A DNA stretch of 64,000 nucleotides from Rhizobium sp. AC27/96 (GTDB lineage: Bacteria > Pseudomonadota > Alphaproteobacteria > Rhizobiales > Rhizobiaceae), in the NCBI RefSeq assembly GCF_001692325.1, contig NZ_LXKN01000073.1:124001-188000 (forward strand), written 5' to 3'. Below the pieces are notes generated by a model that was given only the letters and a program-made list of their open reading frames with translations, searched no databases and was not told the DNA's origin. The stretch's first letter is position 1. Each line of letters opens with the position of its first letter. The position numbers were made by a program, and so were the translations under genes. This document shows positions 18,626 to 27,636 of this stretch, one piece after another.

Positions 18626-18808
18626 TTAGTACTTGGTAGCGGCGTTGTTCATCTTGTTCGAGATGTTCTGGAAGGTAGTGCTGAGCGTAGAGCCCAGGGT
18701 GGTTGCGCCGGTGATGATGGCGACCGAGATGAGAGCTGCGATCAGACCGTATTCGATTGCAGTCGCGCCGGATTCGTCCTTCAGGAAGCGCGAAAAAAGC
18801 TTGGACAT
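18626..18808 (-). CDS. pilA: Flp/Fap-type major pilin
   Basis: This 60-residue prepilin is the subunit of the Flp pilus. It has a short basic leader ending at Gly14, then the processed region ATAIEYGLIAALISVAI, with Glu at +5 and Tyr at +6 after the cleavage site as in all Flp pilins. The rest is a short hydrophilic tail. A GTGGAG site lies before the ATG. It heads the minus-strand pilus locus. Confidence 0.96.
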   Translation of the reverse strand: MSKLFSRFLKDESGATAIEYGLIAALISVAIITGATTLGSTLSTTFQNISNKMNNAATKY

Positions 18809-19211
18809 AAATTTAACTCCACTTTGTTGACAGCACGTCCGTCAACTGTTGCCGTTGATCGGATGAGTTGCACGGTAGCCTCGTGCCGTTTCCATCGCTT
18901 TAAGGAAGTGGGTTAATAGGCTGTAAATCTCGAAGCTCAAAAAGAATAGTTAATGGCGAGCTTATGTCTTCCTATCCATTTTTAAAGAAAATCTTCAGCT
19001 AAAAAGAAACTATTAGATGTATGAATATTAGGACGATATGCGATTTGCCCCAAAGTAATGCATGCTGGGCGTAGAAAATCCGAAGTCGAAGCCAAGGATG
19101 GCACATTTGCATCATATTCGAACGGCCAGAGCTTGTCTTAATCGTTCATTCACCATTCTTTCTCATTCTGTCCGGCAAATCCTTTCGTCATATGCTTCAA
19201 GAGGCTCAACC
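18809..19211. promoter_or_regulatory. Divergent promoter region between pilA and the CpaC-N-domain gene
   Basis: This is a 403-base gap with an AT-rich middle (about 18895-19035) and no convincing reading frame. It must hold the pilA promoter on the minus strand and a promoter for 19212 on the plus strand. No operator could be recognised with confidence. Confidence 0.5.
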
Positions 19212-19637
19212 ATGCCAATCGGCGGCAAAACCGCATTTCTTATCGGTATCGTCGCCCTGGCCGGCATGACGCCGCAGCTCTCGCACGCTGCCGGAGAAAG
19301 CATGCTGCGCGTCTATATGGATCACGCGCGCGTATTGAAGCTCGATCGCCCGGTCGCCAAAGTCATCGTTGGAAACTCCCAGGTCGCCGACGCAACCGTG
19401 GCGGACCCGAAGACCATCGTCTTGACCGGCCGTAACTTCGGAACAACGAACATCATCCTGCTAGATGCGGACGGCAATGCCATCGTTGACGAGCAAATCC
19501 TGGTGTCGATCGATGAAGGCAATACGGTCCGTGTCTTCCGCCAGACCGATCGCGCCGTATTGTCATGCGCGCCCAATTGCGAGCAGCATGCGCAGCAACA
19601 GAACAATACTCCAGGGGCCGCGCCAACCGGGCAATAG
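19212..19637 (+). CDS. Stand-alone exported protein with pilus-assembly (CpaC/RcpA) N-terminal domain
   Basis: This 141-residue protein has a signal peptide (residues 1-~25, ending LSHA) and then essentially only the domain that opens CpaC secretins (VLKLDRPVAKVIVGNSQVADATV, then TGRNFGTTNIILLD). The start at 19212 has AAGAGG upstream. A pair of cysteines near residues 117 and 121 (SCAPNCEQ) is followed by a Gln-rich tail. Carrying the N-domain without the pore suggests a periplasmic partner of the secretin or pilus (inference). It is divergent from pilA and leads toward two TadE-like genes. Confidence 0.85.
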   Translation: MPIGGKTAFLIGIVALAGMTPQLSHAAGESMLRVYMDHARVLKLDRPVAKVIVGNSQVADATVADPKTIVLTGRNFGTTNIILLDADGNAIVDEQILVSIDEGNTVRVFRQTDRAVLSCAPNCEQHAQQQNNTPGAAPTGQ

Positions 19638-19791
19638 CCTTATTTATTATTTCAAATATTATAAAGTACTATATAAGTATTGCCTTCTTATTAATAATAC
19701 CGACTTCCTTTAAATATAAAGAGAGAAGCGAAACGGATTATCAAGAAAGCATCTCTAGTTTCGTCCGCGTGTAAATCGCCGCGGATGTTCG

Positions 19792-20415
19792 ATGATATCA
19801 GACGAAAATATTTCCGGGAGCAATAATTCAGCGCGGCGACGCGCCCGCGGAGGCTTGCGCAAACTCGTCCGGTCGCGCGATGGGGCTGCCGCCATCGAAT
19901 TCGCCCTGCTTGCCATTCCCTATTTCCTGATCGTCTTTGCAATCATCGAAACCTTTGTCGCCTTTACGGCCGAGCAAGTCGTTTCCAATGCGGTCGATAC
20001 CCTGTCGCGCCAGATCAGAACCGGGCAAATGACAGCGGCCAACACCACTCAGCAGCAGTTTCGCCAGGCATTCTGCAACGAGATCTCGGTGTTGATCACC
20101 TGTTCAACGACGGAAGTAGCGACACCTGCCAGCCTCTATCTGGATGTCGAAAGCTATTCGACCTTCGCCGCCATGCCGACCACCATTCCGCGGCAATCGT
20201 CGACGGACCCCTACTCCGATCTCAACACAACCGGCTTTGCATTCGCACCCGGCGGCGCGAAGACCCTGAACATGGTGCGTGCCTATTATCGCTGGCAGAT
20301 CATCATCGATTTGCTGCGTCCCTATCTCAGCAACATCAAGCCTTCGGATGGCTCGATGCCGACGACCTATCTCATCGTTGCCACAGCGGCTTTCCAGAAT
20401 GAGAACTATCCATGA
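19792..20415 (+). CDS. TadE/TadG-family pseudopilin-like protein (first copy)
   Basis: This 207-residue protein has a basic N-terminus, a prepilin-type cleavage site after Gly31 (AAAIEFALL, Glu at +5), one hydrophobic helix (about 37-58) and a periplasmic domain with two cysteines (near residues 94 and 103). TadE-family proteins are minor pseudopilins processed by CpaA/TadV. It overlaps the next TadE-like gene by 4 bases. The upstream 154 bases are AT-rich and probably carry a promoter. Confidence 0.85.
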   Translation: MISDENISGSNNSARRRARGGLRKLVRSRDGAAAIEFALLAIPYFLIVFAIIETFVAFTAEQVVSNAVDTLSRQIRTGQMTAANTTQQQFRQAFCNEISVLITCSTTEVATPASLYLDVESYSTFAAMPTTIPRQSSTDPYSDLNTTGFAFAPGGAKTLNMVRAYYRWQIIIDLLRPYLSNIKPSDGSMPTTYLIVATAAFQNENYP

Positions 20416-20999
20416 GCGAGCAATCTAGGATTGAGAAGGAAGGCGTGTCCTTCGGCATCCTGCGGCGCTTTGCCCGGGATCAGCGGGGCGTCGGCGCGAT
20501 CGAATTCGCCATTCTCTTCCCCGTGCTGCTGATGCTTTACCTCGGCGCTTTCGAGCTTACCGTTGGCCTCAACGTTTCCAAGCGCGCCAGCCGCGCGGCC
20601 GGATCGGTTGCGGATATCCTGTCGCAGCGGTCAAGCGTTGTAAAATCGGACCTGGCGACAATGCCCTCCGTAGCGAGCGCCATCTTTGCGCCCTACGCCA
20701 CCACCGGCCTGACGTTGAAGATCACCGGCATCGCTGTCGATGCCAGCGGCAATGCTACCGTTGCATGGTCCTGGGCGCAGGATGGGACAAGGCCCTATTC
20801 TCCCGGCACCGCTCTCACTGTCCCGAACAATATGAACCAGGCAAGCACCTTCCTGATACGCAGCGAGCTTGCCCTCCCGTATCAGCTCCTCAGTTTCGGA
20901 ACCAATTTCCTGCCAAGCGGCACAAACCAGATCACGATCAGCCGGCAATATTACTATCGCCAGCGCGTCGGCAGCTCGATCAGCTGCAGCGATTGCTGA
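20412..20999 (+). CDS. TadE/TadG-family pseudopilin-like protein (second copy)
   Basis: This 195-residue paralogue of the upstream gene has its predicted cleavage after Gly26 (VGAIEFAILFPVLLML, Glu31 at +5), a single helix, and a periplasmic domain ending in SISCSDC with two cysteines. Two adjacent TadE-like genes probably form a pair of pseudopilins. A large TadG with a von Willebrand domain is not in the window. Confidence 0.86.
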   Translation: MSEQSRIEKEGVSFGILRRFARDQRGVGAIEFAILFPVLLMLYLGAFELTVGLNVSKRASRAAGSVADILSQRSSVVKSDLATMPSVASAIFAPYATTGLTLKITGIAVDASGNATVAWSWAQDGTRPYSPGTALTVPNNMNQASTFLIRSELALPYQLLSFGTNFLPSGTNQITISRQYYYRQRVGSSISCSDC

Positions 21000-21131
21000 C
21001 CCCCGCGCCGCGCCGAACGGTCCGCGGCGGCTCCAAACGGAAAATTGCCAAGTCGATGCCTCCGTTATATGGGTGACGTCCAAAGCACCGGGCAGAAGCT
21101 GCAGGGTGCTATGATCTTTATCGGGTGATCT

Positions 21132-22352
21132 ATGGCGCGCGCCTTTCTTTTCGTTCTGGACTCTTTTGGCGTCGGTGGCGGCCCGGATGCGGCAAGCTAT
21201 GGCGATGAGGGCGCCGATACGCTCGGCCATATCGCCGAATTCTGCGCCGCAGATGCCGCCGACCGCGAAGGTCTGCGCCAGGGGCCGCTAGCTTTGCCGA
21301 ACATGTCCGCCTTCGGGTTGCTGGAGATCGCCAAGGCGGCCACCGGCAACTATCCGGTCGGGATGCCGCAGCCGGAAAGGCTATACGGCCTCTATGGCTG
21401 CGCCAGCGAGATTTCACGCGGCAAGGACACGCCATCAGGCCATTGGGAGATTGCCGGAACGCCGGTTACGTTCGATTGGGGTTACTTTCCGACGGAGGGC
21501 GACGCCTTCGCGCCGGAGCTGGTGAAGGCCATCTGCGAGGCAGCCAACCTGCCCGGCATTCTCGGCAATTGTCATGCTTCCGGCACGGATATCATAACCA
21601 GGCTCGGCGAGGAGCATATCCGCAGCGGCAAGCCGATCTGCTACACCTCGTCGGATTCCGTCTTCCAGATCGCCGCCCATGAGCAGCATTTCGGGCTCGG
21701 TCGGCTGATCGAGCTCAGCAAGATCGTGCGTACCCTGCTCGATCCCTACAATATCGGCCGCGTCATCGCCCGCCCCTTCATCGGCGAGACTGTGGCGACC
21801 TTCGAGCGGACCGGCAACCGCCGTGATTTCTCGGTGCTGCCGCCGGAACCCACCCTGCTCGACCGGCTGGTCAAGGCTGAGCGTAAGGTCCACGCCGTGG
21901 GCAAGATCGGCGATATCTTCGCCCATCAGGGTGTTTCGAGGGTCATCAAGGCCAATGGCAACATGGCATTGATGGATGCCACACTGAAGGCCATGGACGA
22001 GGCCGAGGACGGCGATCTCGTCTTCACCAATTTCGTCGATTTCGACATGCTCTACGGCCATCGCCGCGATGTGCCGGGCTATGCGGCGGCGCTCGAAGCT
22101 TTCGATGCCCGGCTGCCCGAGATGTACAAAAAGCTGAAGGCTGGCGATCTCGTCATCCTCACCGCCGATCACGGCTGTGACCCGACATGGCGCGGCACGG
22201 ATCACACGCGCGAGCGCGTGCCGATCATGGCTTATGGACCGGGCATCCGCCCGCGCTCAATCGGCGTCCGCCAGACCTACGCCGATATCGGTGAGACTGT
22301 CGCACAACATCTGGGAATTGCGGCAGGGCCGCATGGGAGGAGTTTCCTTTGA
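21132..22352 (+). CDS. deoB: Phosphopentomutase DeoB
   Basis: This 406-residue cytosolic enzyme interconverts (deoxy)ribose 1- and 5-phosphate, linking nucleoside phosphorylases to DeoC and central metabolism. It belongs to the alkaline-phosphatase-like fold: metal-binding FVLDSFGVGG near the N-terminus, the GKDTPSGHWEIAG block carrying the phosphorylated threonine, and ADHGCDPTWRGTDHTRE near the end with further metal ligands. It overlaps add by 4 bases. It complements deoC on the opposite-strand operon. Confidence 0.96.
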   Translation: MARAFLFVLDSFGVGGGPDAASYGDEGADTLGHIAEFCAADAADREGLRQGPLALPNMSAFGLLEIAKAATGNYPVGMPQPERLYGLYGCASEISRGKDTPSGHWEIAGTPVTFDWGYFPTEGDAFAPELVKAICEAANLPGILGNCHASGTDIITRLGEEHIRSGKPICYTSSDSVFQIAAHEQHFGLGRLIELSKIVRTLLDPYNIGRVIARPFIGETVATFERTGNRRDFSVLPPEPTLLDRLVKAERKVHAVGKIGDIFAHQGVSRVIKANGNMALMDATLKAMDEAEDGDLVFTNFVDFDMLYGHRRDVPGYAAALEAFDARLPEMYKKLKAGDLVILTADHGCDPTWRGTDHTRERVPIMAYGPGIRPRSIGVRQTYADIGETVAQHLGIAAGPHGRSFL

Positions 22353-23317
22353 CATCGCATTTGAAGAAGGTGGAGCTGCATTGCCATCTGGAAGGCGCGG
22401 CTCCGCCGGCGCTGACGCTTGCACAGGCGCAGAAGTATAACGTCAATACCAGCGCATTCCTTAAGGACGGCGTCTATCTCTGGAAGGATTTTGCCGAATT
22501 CCTCGTCTGCTACGACAAGGTTTCCGAGGTCTACCGCACCGAGGAAGACTATGCGCTGCTGACGGAAACCTATCTCGAAGAGCTTTCCGCCATCGGCACG
22601 ATCTATAGCGAGCTGATCGTTTCGCCCGACCATGGCGACCGCATCGGCCTCGGCGCCGACGCCTATATGGCTGGCGTTTCGGCCGGCATCCGTGCCGCCA
22701 AAGCAAAGACCGGTATCGAAGCGCGGCTCATCGTTACCGGCGAACGCCATTTCGGTCCGGATCGTGTGGTGAAGGCTGCCGAATATGCGGCCAAAAGCGA
22801 CAATCCGCTGATAACAGGCTTCAACATGGCCGGCGAGGAGCGCATGGGCCGCGTTGCCGATTATGCCCGCGCCTTCGATATCGCCCGCGAGGCCGGTCTC
22901 GGCATAACAATCCATGCCGGCGAAGTCTGCGGCGCCTTTTCGGTTGCCGATGCCGTTGAGCTGGTGCGCCCGGCGCGTATCGGCCATGGCGTGCGCGCCA
23001 TCGAGGATGCGGATCTGGTCAAGCGCCTTGCCGATCTCGGTACCGTGCTGGAAGTTTGCCCCGGCTCCAACATCGCGCTCAACGTCTTCCCGGATTTCCA
23101 GTCACATCCCCTGCGCAAGCTGCGTGACGCCGGCGTGAAAGTGACGATCAATTCCGACGACCCGCCCTTCTTCCACACCTCGCTGAAGCGGGAATACGAG
23201 CTGGCATCATCGGCCTTCGGCTTTAGCGACGACGATATCAACGTGATGACGCGCACGGCGATCGAGGCGGCCTTTGTGGACGAGGCGACACGGGCAACGC
23301 TGCTGGCCAAGATTTAA
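22349..23317 (+). CDS. add: Adenosine deaminase
   Basis: This 322-residue zinc enzyme converts (deoxy)adenosine to (deoxy)inosine. Zinc ligands His11 and His13 are in HCHLEG; the catalytic HAGE motif is near residue 190; and NSDDPPFF near 269-276 provides the final aspartates. It is translationally coupled to deoB. Its product is a substrate for the purine nucleoside phosphorylase encoded at 27633. Confidence 0.94.
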   Translation: MTSHLKKVELHCHLEGAAPPALTLAQAQKYNVNTSAFLKDGVYLWKDFAEFLVCYDKVSEVYRTEEDYALLTETYLEELSAIGTIYSELIVSPDHGDRIGLGADAYMAGVSAGIRAAKAKTGIEARLIVTGERHFGPDRVVKAAEYAAKSDNPLITGFNMAGEERMGRVADYARAFDIAREAGLGITIHAGEVCGAFSVADAVELVRPARIGHGVRAIEDADLVKRLADLGTVLEVCPGSNIALNVFPDFQSHPLRKLRDAGVKVTINSDDPPFFHTSLKREYELASSAFGFSDDDINVMTRTAIEAAFVDEATRATLLAKI

Positions 23318-23425
23318 TTTTACAACGTCGTTGTGAATGGTCTTTTTCTCTACCTTCTGGGCATTGACTGATTTGGTATTTTTCTCTTGTCTAGATCGTA
23401 TATTTAGTTTCAATTCAATTTATAG

Positions 23426-24139
23426 ATGAATTTGAGGCTTTTATACATGCTAAGATTGATAATTGCCCTGTTTGCGACATTTGCAAGCATATCAGGAACG
23501 GCGTGCGCGGACGACAGTGAGCGCAATCGTGTAACAACCGCAGCAGCTTACCTATCTGTTTGCCCACTTCTTACGCCGGGACCGGAGTTTGCTGCCGCAA
23601 CCGCACGAGTTGTCAGCAAATCTCTAGAAGCTGGTCTCGTCAAAGAGCGCTGGGATAAAATTTCCACCCTCAAAAATAGAACGTTGAACGATCTGTGCGG
23701 CGAGGCAATGGACCTCTATGGGAAAAATGGCTCAAGAGACACTAACTGGTTGATTAAAAAGGGTATTGTTGGCGTTTCCTTTGAAGAGATTGTCGCAGCT
23801 GGCGACAACGGCCTTCCCAACAGCACAGAACGTCAAGTAGTCAGCAACTACGTTAGTGTGGCTCAGGCAAACAGATGTCAGGGATTTAAAACCGCCGCCG
23901 CAATACACATATATCTGGCGAAATATGGAATAGATGCCAGCGATTTCGGAGAAGGCGGCCGATTGCAGTTTTTATACGCCGCCGAACAGCTACGCTTCCT
24001 GGAATGGTTCGACCGAAACCCTTCCTCTGTTGAGGAGGCAAAGGTCAACGACAGCGCTTGGGCCGCCTTTTGTCTCGCGCAGATTGCCAAATTTGGCCCC
24101 GATGGGACAATTTATCCCAACGCACTAATCAAAAAATAA
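23426..24139 (+). CDS. Exported hypothetical protein with four cysteines
   Basis: No family is recognised. The 237-residue product has a signal peptide ending about TACA|DDS (residues 1-28; an alternative start at 23447 keeps it) and a mature part with Cys46, Cys91, Cys151 and Cys216, enough for two disulfides. The mature domain looks mostly helical. The gene and its flanks are clearly more AT-rich than deoB, add or upp, and the codon choice differs, which suggests later insertion into an ancestral deoB-add-upp run. Its role in nucleoside metabolism, if any, is unknown. Confidence 0.75.
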   Translation: MNLRLLYMLRLIIALFATFASISGTACADDSERNRVTTAAAYLSVCPLLTPGPEFAAATARVVSKSLEAGLVKERWDKISTLKNRTLNDLCGEAMDLYGKNGSRDTNWLIKKGIVGVSFEEIVAAGDNGLPNSTERQVVSNYVSVAQANRCQGFKTAAAIHIYLAKYGIDASDFGEGGRLQFLYAAEQLRFLEWFDRNPSSVEEAKVNDSAWAAFCLAQIAKFGPDGTIYPNALIKK

Positions 24140-24259
24140 TCAGCAATCATCGGATGCGCTTGGGGATGACATCACCCTCTTTTCCCTATTTTCTTGCACC
24201 AGAGGCGATTTCCGTGAAAGAAACATCTCATATCACGGAATTATTGGAAGGCTGAACCC

Positions 24260-24889
24260 ATGGACGGCGTCACTGTCATCGATCACCCGCTTGTGCAACA
24301 CAAGCTCACAATCATGCGCAAGAAGGAGACGTCGACAGGGAGCTTCCGCCGCCTGCTGCGCGAGATTTCGACGCTGCTCTGTTACGAAGTGACGCGCGAT
24401 CTGGAACTGACGATCGAGACGATCGAAACGCCGCTTCAGCCGATGGATGCGCCGATCCTCGAAGGCAAGAAGCTGGTCTTCGCGTCGATCCTGCGCGCCG
24501 GCAACGGTCTGCTTGAGGGCATGCTCGATCTCGTGCCTTCGGCGCGCGTCTCGCATATCGGCGTCTACCGCGATCACGAGACGCTGCAGCCGGTCGAATA
24601 TTACTTCAAGGCGCCGGAGGATGTTTCCGAACGCCTGATCATCGTCGTCGATCCGATGCTGGCAACCGGCAATTCCTCGATCGCCGCCATCGACAAGCTG
24701 AAGGAGCGCGGCGCTCACAATATCCGCTTCCTGTGCCTGCTGGCTGCTCCGGAAGGCCTTGCCAATTTCCGGGCGGCGCATCCGGATGTGCCGGTCTTCA
24801 CTGCGGCCATCGACAGCCATCTGAACGAGTTGGGCTATATCGTGCCCGGCCTCGGCGATGCTGGCGACCGCATGTACGGCACGAAGTAA
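24260..24889 (+). CDS. upp: Uracil phosphoribosyltransferase
   Basis: This 209-residue cytosolic enzyme makes UMP from uracil and PRPP. The PRPP-binding loop is visible as VVDPMLATGNSS (about residues 133-144) and the uracil-binding C-terminus as YIVPGLGDAGDR. Standard length for the family. A strong terminator follows 26 bases after the stop. With DeoA in the opposing operon it completes pyrimidine base salvage. Confidence 0.96.
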   Translation: MDGVTVIDHPLVQHKLTIMRKKETSTGSFRRLLREISTLLCYEVTRDLELTIETIETPLQPMDAPILEGKKLVFASILRAGNGLLEGMLDLVPSARVSHIGVYRDHETLQPVEYYFKAPEDVSERLIIVVDPMLATGNSSIAAIDKLKERGAHNIRFLCLLAAPEGLANFRAAHPDVPVFTAAIDSHLNELGYIVPGLGDAGDRMYGTK

Positions 24890-24914
24890 ATTCGGCACTA
24901 TACTTTTCTTCAGG

Positions 24915-24945
24915 GCCCGGCAGTCTTCAACTGTCGGGCTTTTTA
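24915..24945 (+). terminator. Rho-independent terminator after upp
   Basis: A 10-base stem (24915-24924 with 24930-24939, one G-U pair) closes a 5-base loop and runs into TTTTTATT. It is correctly placed for the end of the deoB-add-upp group. Confidence 0.85.
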
Positions 24946-25015
24946 TTGATTGCCTTAGCGGCATTTCAGCAAATCTGGCTTACACATGGTGATGCCCGCA
25001 GGAGGGGCCTTGCCG

Positions 25016-25543
25016 ATGCTCGTTCGTCTTCTTGTCGTTGCCGGTGTTATTGCCGCTGGGGCTACCCAGGTGCCGATGCTCGTGAACGAATACGACAAAG
25101 CCACTCAGAAGCCGGCACCGGTAGAGGCGGTTTCACTTGCACCGGAAAAGATCGAAGCTCCTGTTTCCTATGGCAGCGTTTTGCTGCGCGCCAATGCGGG
25201 CGGCCACTATCAGGGTGACTTCACGATCAATGGCCGGTCAGTGCATGGAATGATCGATACGGGCGCGACCTATGTCGCCATCAACGAAAGCACAGCGCGC
25301 GGCCTTGGCTTCAGCAGTGTCGATCTCGACTATCGCTACACGATCCAAACCGCGAATGGCGCTTCCAAGGTCGCCCTCGTCAAGCTCGAACGCCTGGAGA
25401 TCGGCAATATACGGGTCCGCGATGTCGAGGCTGTGGTGGCGAAAGACAATGCCCTGGTGACGTCGACCTTGATCGGCATGAGCTTCCTGAAGAGATTGAA
25501 GTCCTACAGCGTCCAGAACGACACGATGCGCCTGACGCAATAG
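25016..25543 (+). CDS. Retropepsin-like aspartic protease, membrane-anchored
   Basis: This 175-residue protein has an N-terminal hydrophobic anchor (about 2-22) and a single-domain retropepsin-type fold. The catalytic motif MIDTGATYVAIN (Asp near residue 78) is clear, followed by the second conserved strand region VTSTLIGMSFLKRL. Proteins like this act as dimers, by analogy with retroviral protease, in the periplasm. The start at 25016 is chosen because GGAGGGG lies at good distance; longer frames begin at 24986. It converges on deoA with only 7 bases between stops. Confidence 0.85.
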   Translation: MLVRLLVVAGVIAAGATQVPMLVNEYDKATQKPAPVEAVSLAPEKIEAPVSYGSVLLRANAGGHYQGDFTINGRSVHGMIDTGATYVAINESTARGLGFSSVDLDYRYTIQTANGASKVALVKLERLEIGNIRVRDVEAVVAKDNALVTSTLIGMSFLKRLKSYSVQNDTMRLTQ

Positions 25544-25550
25544 CTGCGCG

Positions 25551-26858
25551 TCAGATCCGCGTGACGATGACGGGCGGCAGATCGGGCGCTGCTTCGACGA
25601 GGCTATAGTTAGCCGCCAGGTCGGCTGCGGCCTTTTCCGCGCTCGCCTCGTCCGTCGCATGAACAGTCGCGATACGATCGCCCCTGCTGACCTTCGTGCC
25701 GAGCGGCAGGATATCGCTGAAACCGACACGATGGTCGATCTTGTCCTGAGGTCGACGGCGCCCGCCGCCCAGATCGATGACACCAACGCCGATCGCACGC
25801 GCGTCGCAGGCACCGAGCCAGCCGTCGGAAGAGGCCAGAACCGGCTTTTGCACGGGTGCAGCCGCCAGATATCGATCAGAGTTTTCGAGGAGGTCAGCCG
25901 GACCGCCGAGACCATGCACCATGCGGCCAAACACCTCGGCTGCCTTGCCGGAGGAAATGGCGTCGCGCGCCCTGCTCTCCGCCTCGGCATTGCTCGCAGC
26001 GATGCCGGCCTGAACAAGCATCTCGACGGCAAAGGCCAGCACCACCGTTTCCAGCCGTGTGCCCGCCTTCTTGCCCTTCAGGAAACCCAGGCAATTGCTT
26101 AGCTCAACGACATTGCCGGCCGCATCAGCCAAAGGCTGGTTCATGTCTGTAATCAAGGCCGAGGTTTTCACGCCGGCATCGTTGGCGACTTCCACCAGCG
26201 AGCGCGCCAGCGTCTCCGCCTCTTCCTGCGACGTCATGAAGGCGCCGCTGCCGATCTTAACGTCGAGTACCAGGGTTTCCAGCCCAGCCGCCAGTTTCTT
26301 CGACAGGATCGAAGCGGTGATCAGGGGCGCGGAATCGACGGTCGCGGTAACATCCCGCACCGCATAAAGCTTGCCGTCGGCGGGCGCGAGCGCACTGGTC
26401 TGGCCGATGATGGCGCAGCCCACCTCGCCAACCACCTTGCGGAAACGGGCGGCATCCGGGGTAATTCCATAGCCGGGAATGGATTCCAGCTTGTCGAGCG
26501 TGCCGCCGGTGTGGCCGAGGCCCCGGCCGGAGATCATGGGAACTGCGAGACCACAGGCCGCAGCGATAGGGGCGAGCATCAGCGAGACATTGTCGCCGAC
26601 GCCGCCCGTCGAATGCTTGTCGGCGATCGGCCTACCGATGCCTTCCCAGGAGAGCGTATCGCCCGAGCGCGCCATGGCGAGCGTCAGGGCCACCGTCTCT
26701 TCCCGCGTCATGCCGCGAAACCATACGGCCATGGCAAATGCGCCGATCTGGCTTTCCGCCAATTCGCCGCGCGCCAATGCACCGACGAAGCCTTCGATGT
26801 CGGCGGCCGACAAAGTGTCGCCGTTCCGCTTCAACCGGATGATTTCCTGCGGGATCAT
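25551..26858 (-). CDS. deoA: Thymidine phosphorylase
   Basis: This 435-residue enzyme splits thymidine or deoxyuridine with phosphate to base and deoxyribose 1-phosphate. The N-terminal domain has KHSTGGVGDNVSL (phosphate site) and the family signature SGRGLGHTGGTLDKLESIPG. It is the last gene of the leftward nucleoside operon, 4 bases after deoC, and feeds DeoB and DeoC. Confidence 0.96.
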   Translation of the reverse strand: MIPQEIIRLKRNGDTLSAADIEGFVGALARGELAESQIGAFAMAVWFRGMTREETVALTLAMARSGDTLSWEGIGRPIADKHSTGGVGDNVSLMLAPIAAACGLAVPMISGRGLGHTGGTLDKLESIPGYGITPDAARFRKVVGEVGCAIIGQTSALAPADGKLYAVRDVTATVDSAPLITASILSKKLAAGLETLVLDVKIGSGAFMTSQEEAETLARSLVEVANDAGVKTSALITDMNQPLADAAGNVVELSNCLGFLKGKKAGTRLETVVLAFAVEMLVQAGIAASNAEAESRARDAISSGKAAEVFGRMVHGLGGPADLLENSDRYLAAAPVQKPVLASSDGWLGACDARAIGVGVIDLGGGRRRPQDKIDHRVGFSDILPLGTKVSRGDRIATVHATDEASAEKAAADLAANYSLVEAAPDLPPVIVTRI

Positions 26859-26862
26859 CGGA

Positions 26863-27636
26863 TCAATAGCCTGACGAAGCTGTCTTTGACTCTCCGCCGG
26901 CCAATACGCTGAGGATATCGTCGAGCAGGCTCGATGCGCCGAAACGGAAGGTCGAGGGCATGGCCCAATCCGGCGTCATGATGGTCTCGGCGAGGCTGAG
27001 ATACAGTGCCGCATCGGCCACCGAACCGATACCGCCGGCTGGCTTGAAACCGACCTTGCGGCCGCTGGCGCGGATTGCCCGCAGCATGATGTCAGCCGTT
27101 TCGAGCGTCGCGTTGACGGCAACCTTGCCCGTGGAGGTCTTGATGAAATCCGAGCCTGCGTCGATAGCAAGCTCGGAGGCGCGCTGGATCAGCGCGACAT
27201 CTTTCAGCTCGCCGGTTTCAAGGATCGTCTTCAGGATGACCGGTCCCTTGCACTCGGCCTTAACAGCAGTGACCATATCGGTAACGGCCTGTTCATTGCC
27301 GGCCAGAAACGCGCGATAGGGAATGACGAGGTCGATCTCGTCGGCGCCATCGGCAATGGCCTCGCGGGCTTCGGCAGCAACATCGGCAACTTCCATGTCG
27401 CCAGCGGGAAAATTCACCACGGTCGCGATCTTGACCGCATGGCCGGTCCCGAGAATGCCGCGCGCCTGGGCGACGAAACGCGGCCAGATGCAGATGGCGG
27501 CGGTATTGCCATAGGGCGACTGGGCGCGGGCGCAAAGCGTCTCGATCTGCGCGGGCGTGCAATCATCCTTGAGATTGGTGAGGTCGAGCAGGGAAAGCGC
27601 AACGGCCGCCGTTTCTCTGAGGGAATGGCTCGTCAT
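26863..27636 (-). CDS. deoC: Deoxyribose-phosphate aldolase
   Basis: This 257-residue class I aldolase cleaves deoxyribose 5-phosphate to acetaldehyde and glyceraldehyde 3-phosphate. The Schiff-base lysine lies in the DFIKTSTGK segment (about residues 158-166), with a second conserved lysine in GRKVGFKPAGG. GGAGGAG precedes the ATG, which overlaps the upstream phosphorylase stop. Confidence 0.95.
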   Translation of the reverse strand: MTSHSLRETAAVALSLLDLTNLKDDCTPAQIETLCARAQSPYGNTAAICIWPRFVAQARGILGTGHAVKIATVVNFPAGDMEVADVAAEAREAIADGADEIDLVIPYRAFLAGNEQAVTDMVTAVKAECKGPVILKTILETGELKDVALIQRASELAIDAGSDFIKTSTGKVAVNATLETADIMLRAIRASGRKVGFKPAGGIGSVADAALYLSLAETIMTPDWAMPSTFRFGASSLLDDILSVLAGGESKTASSGY

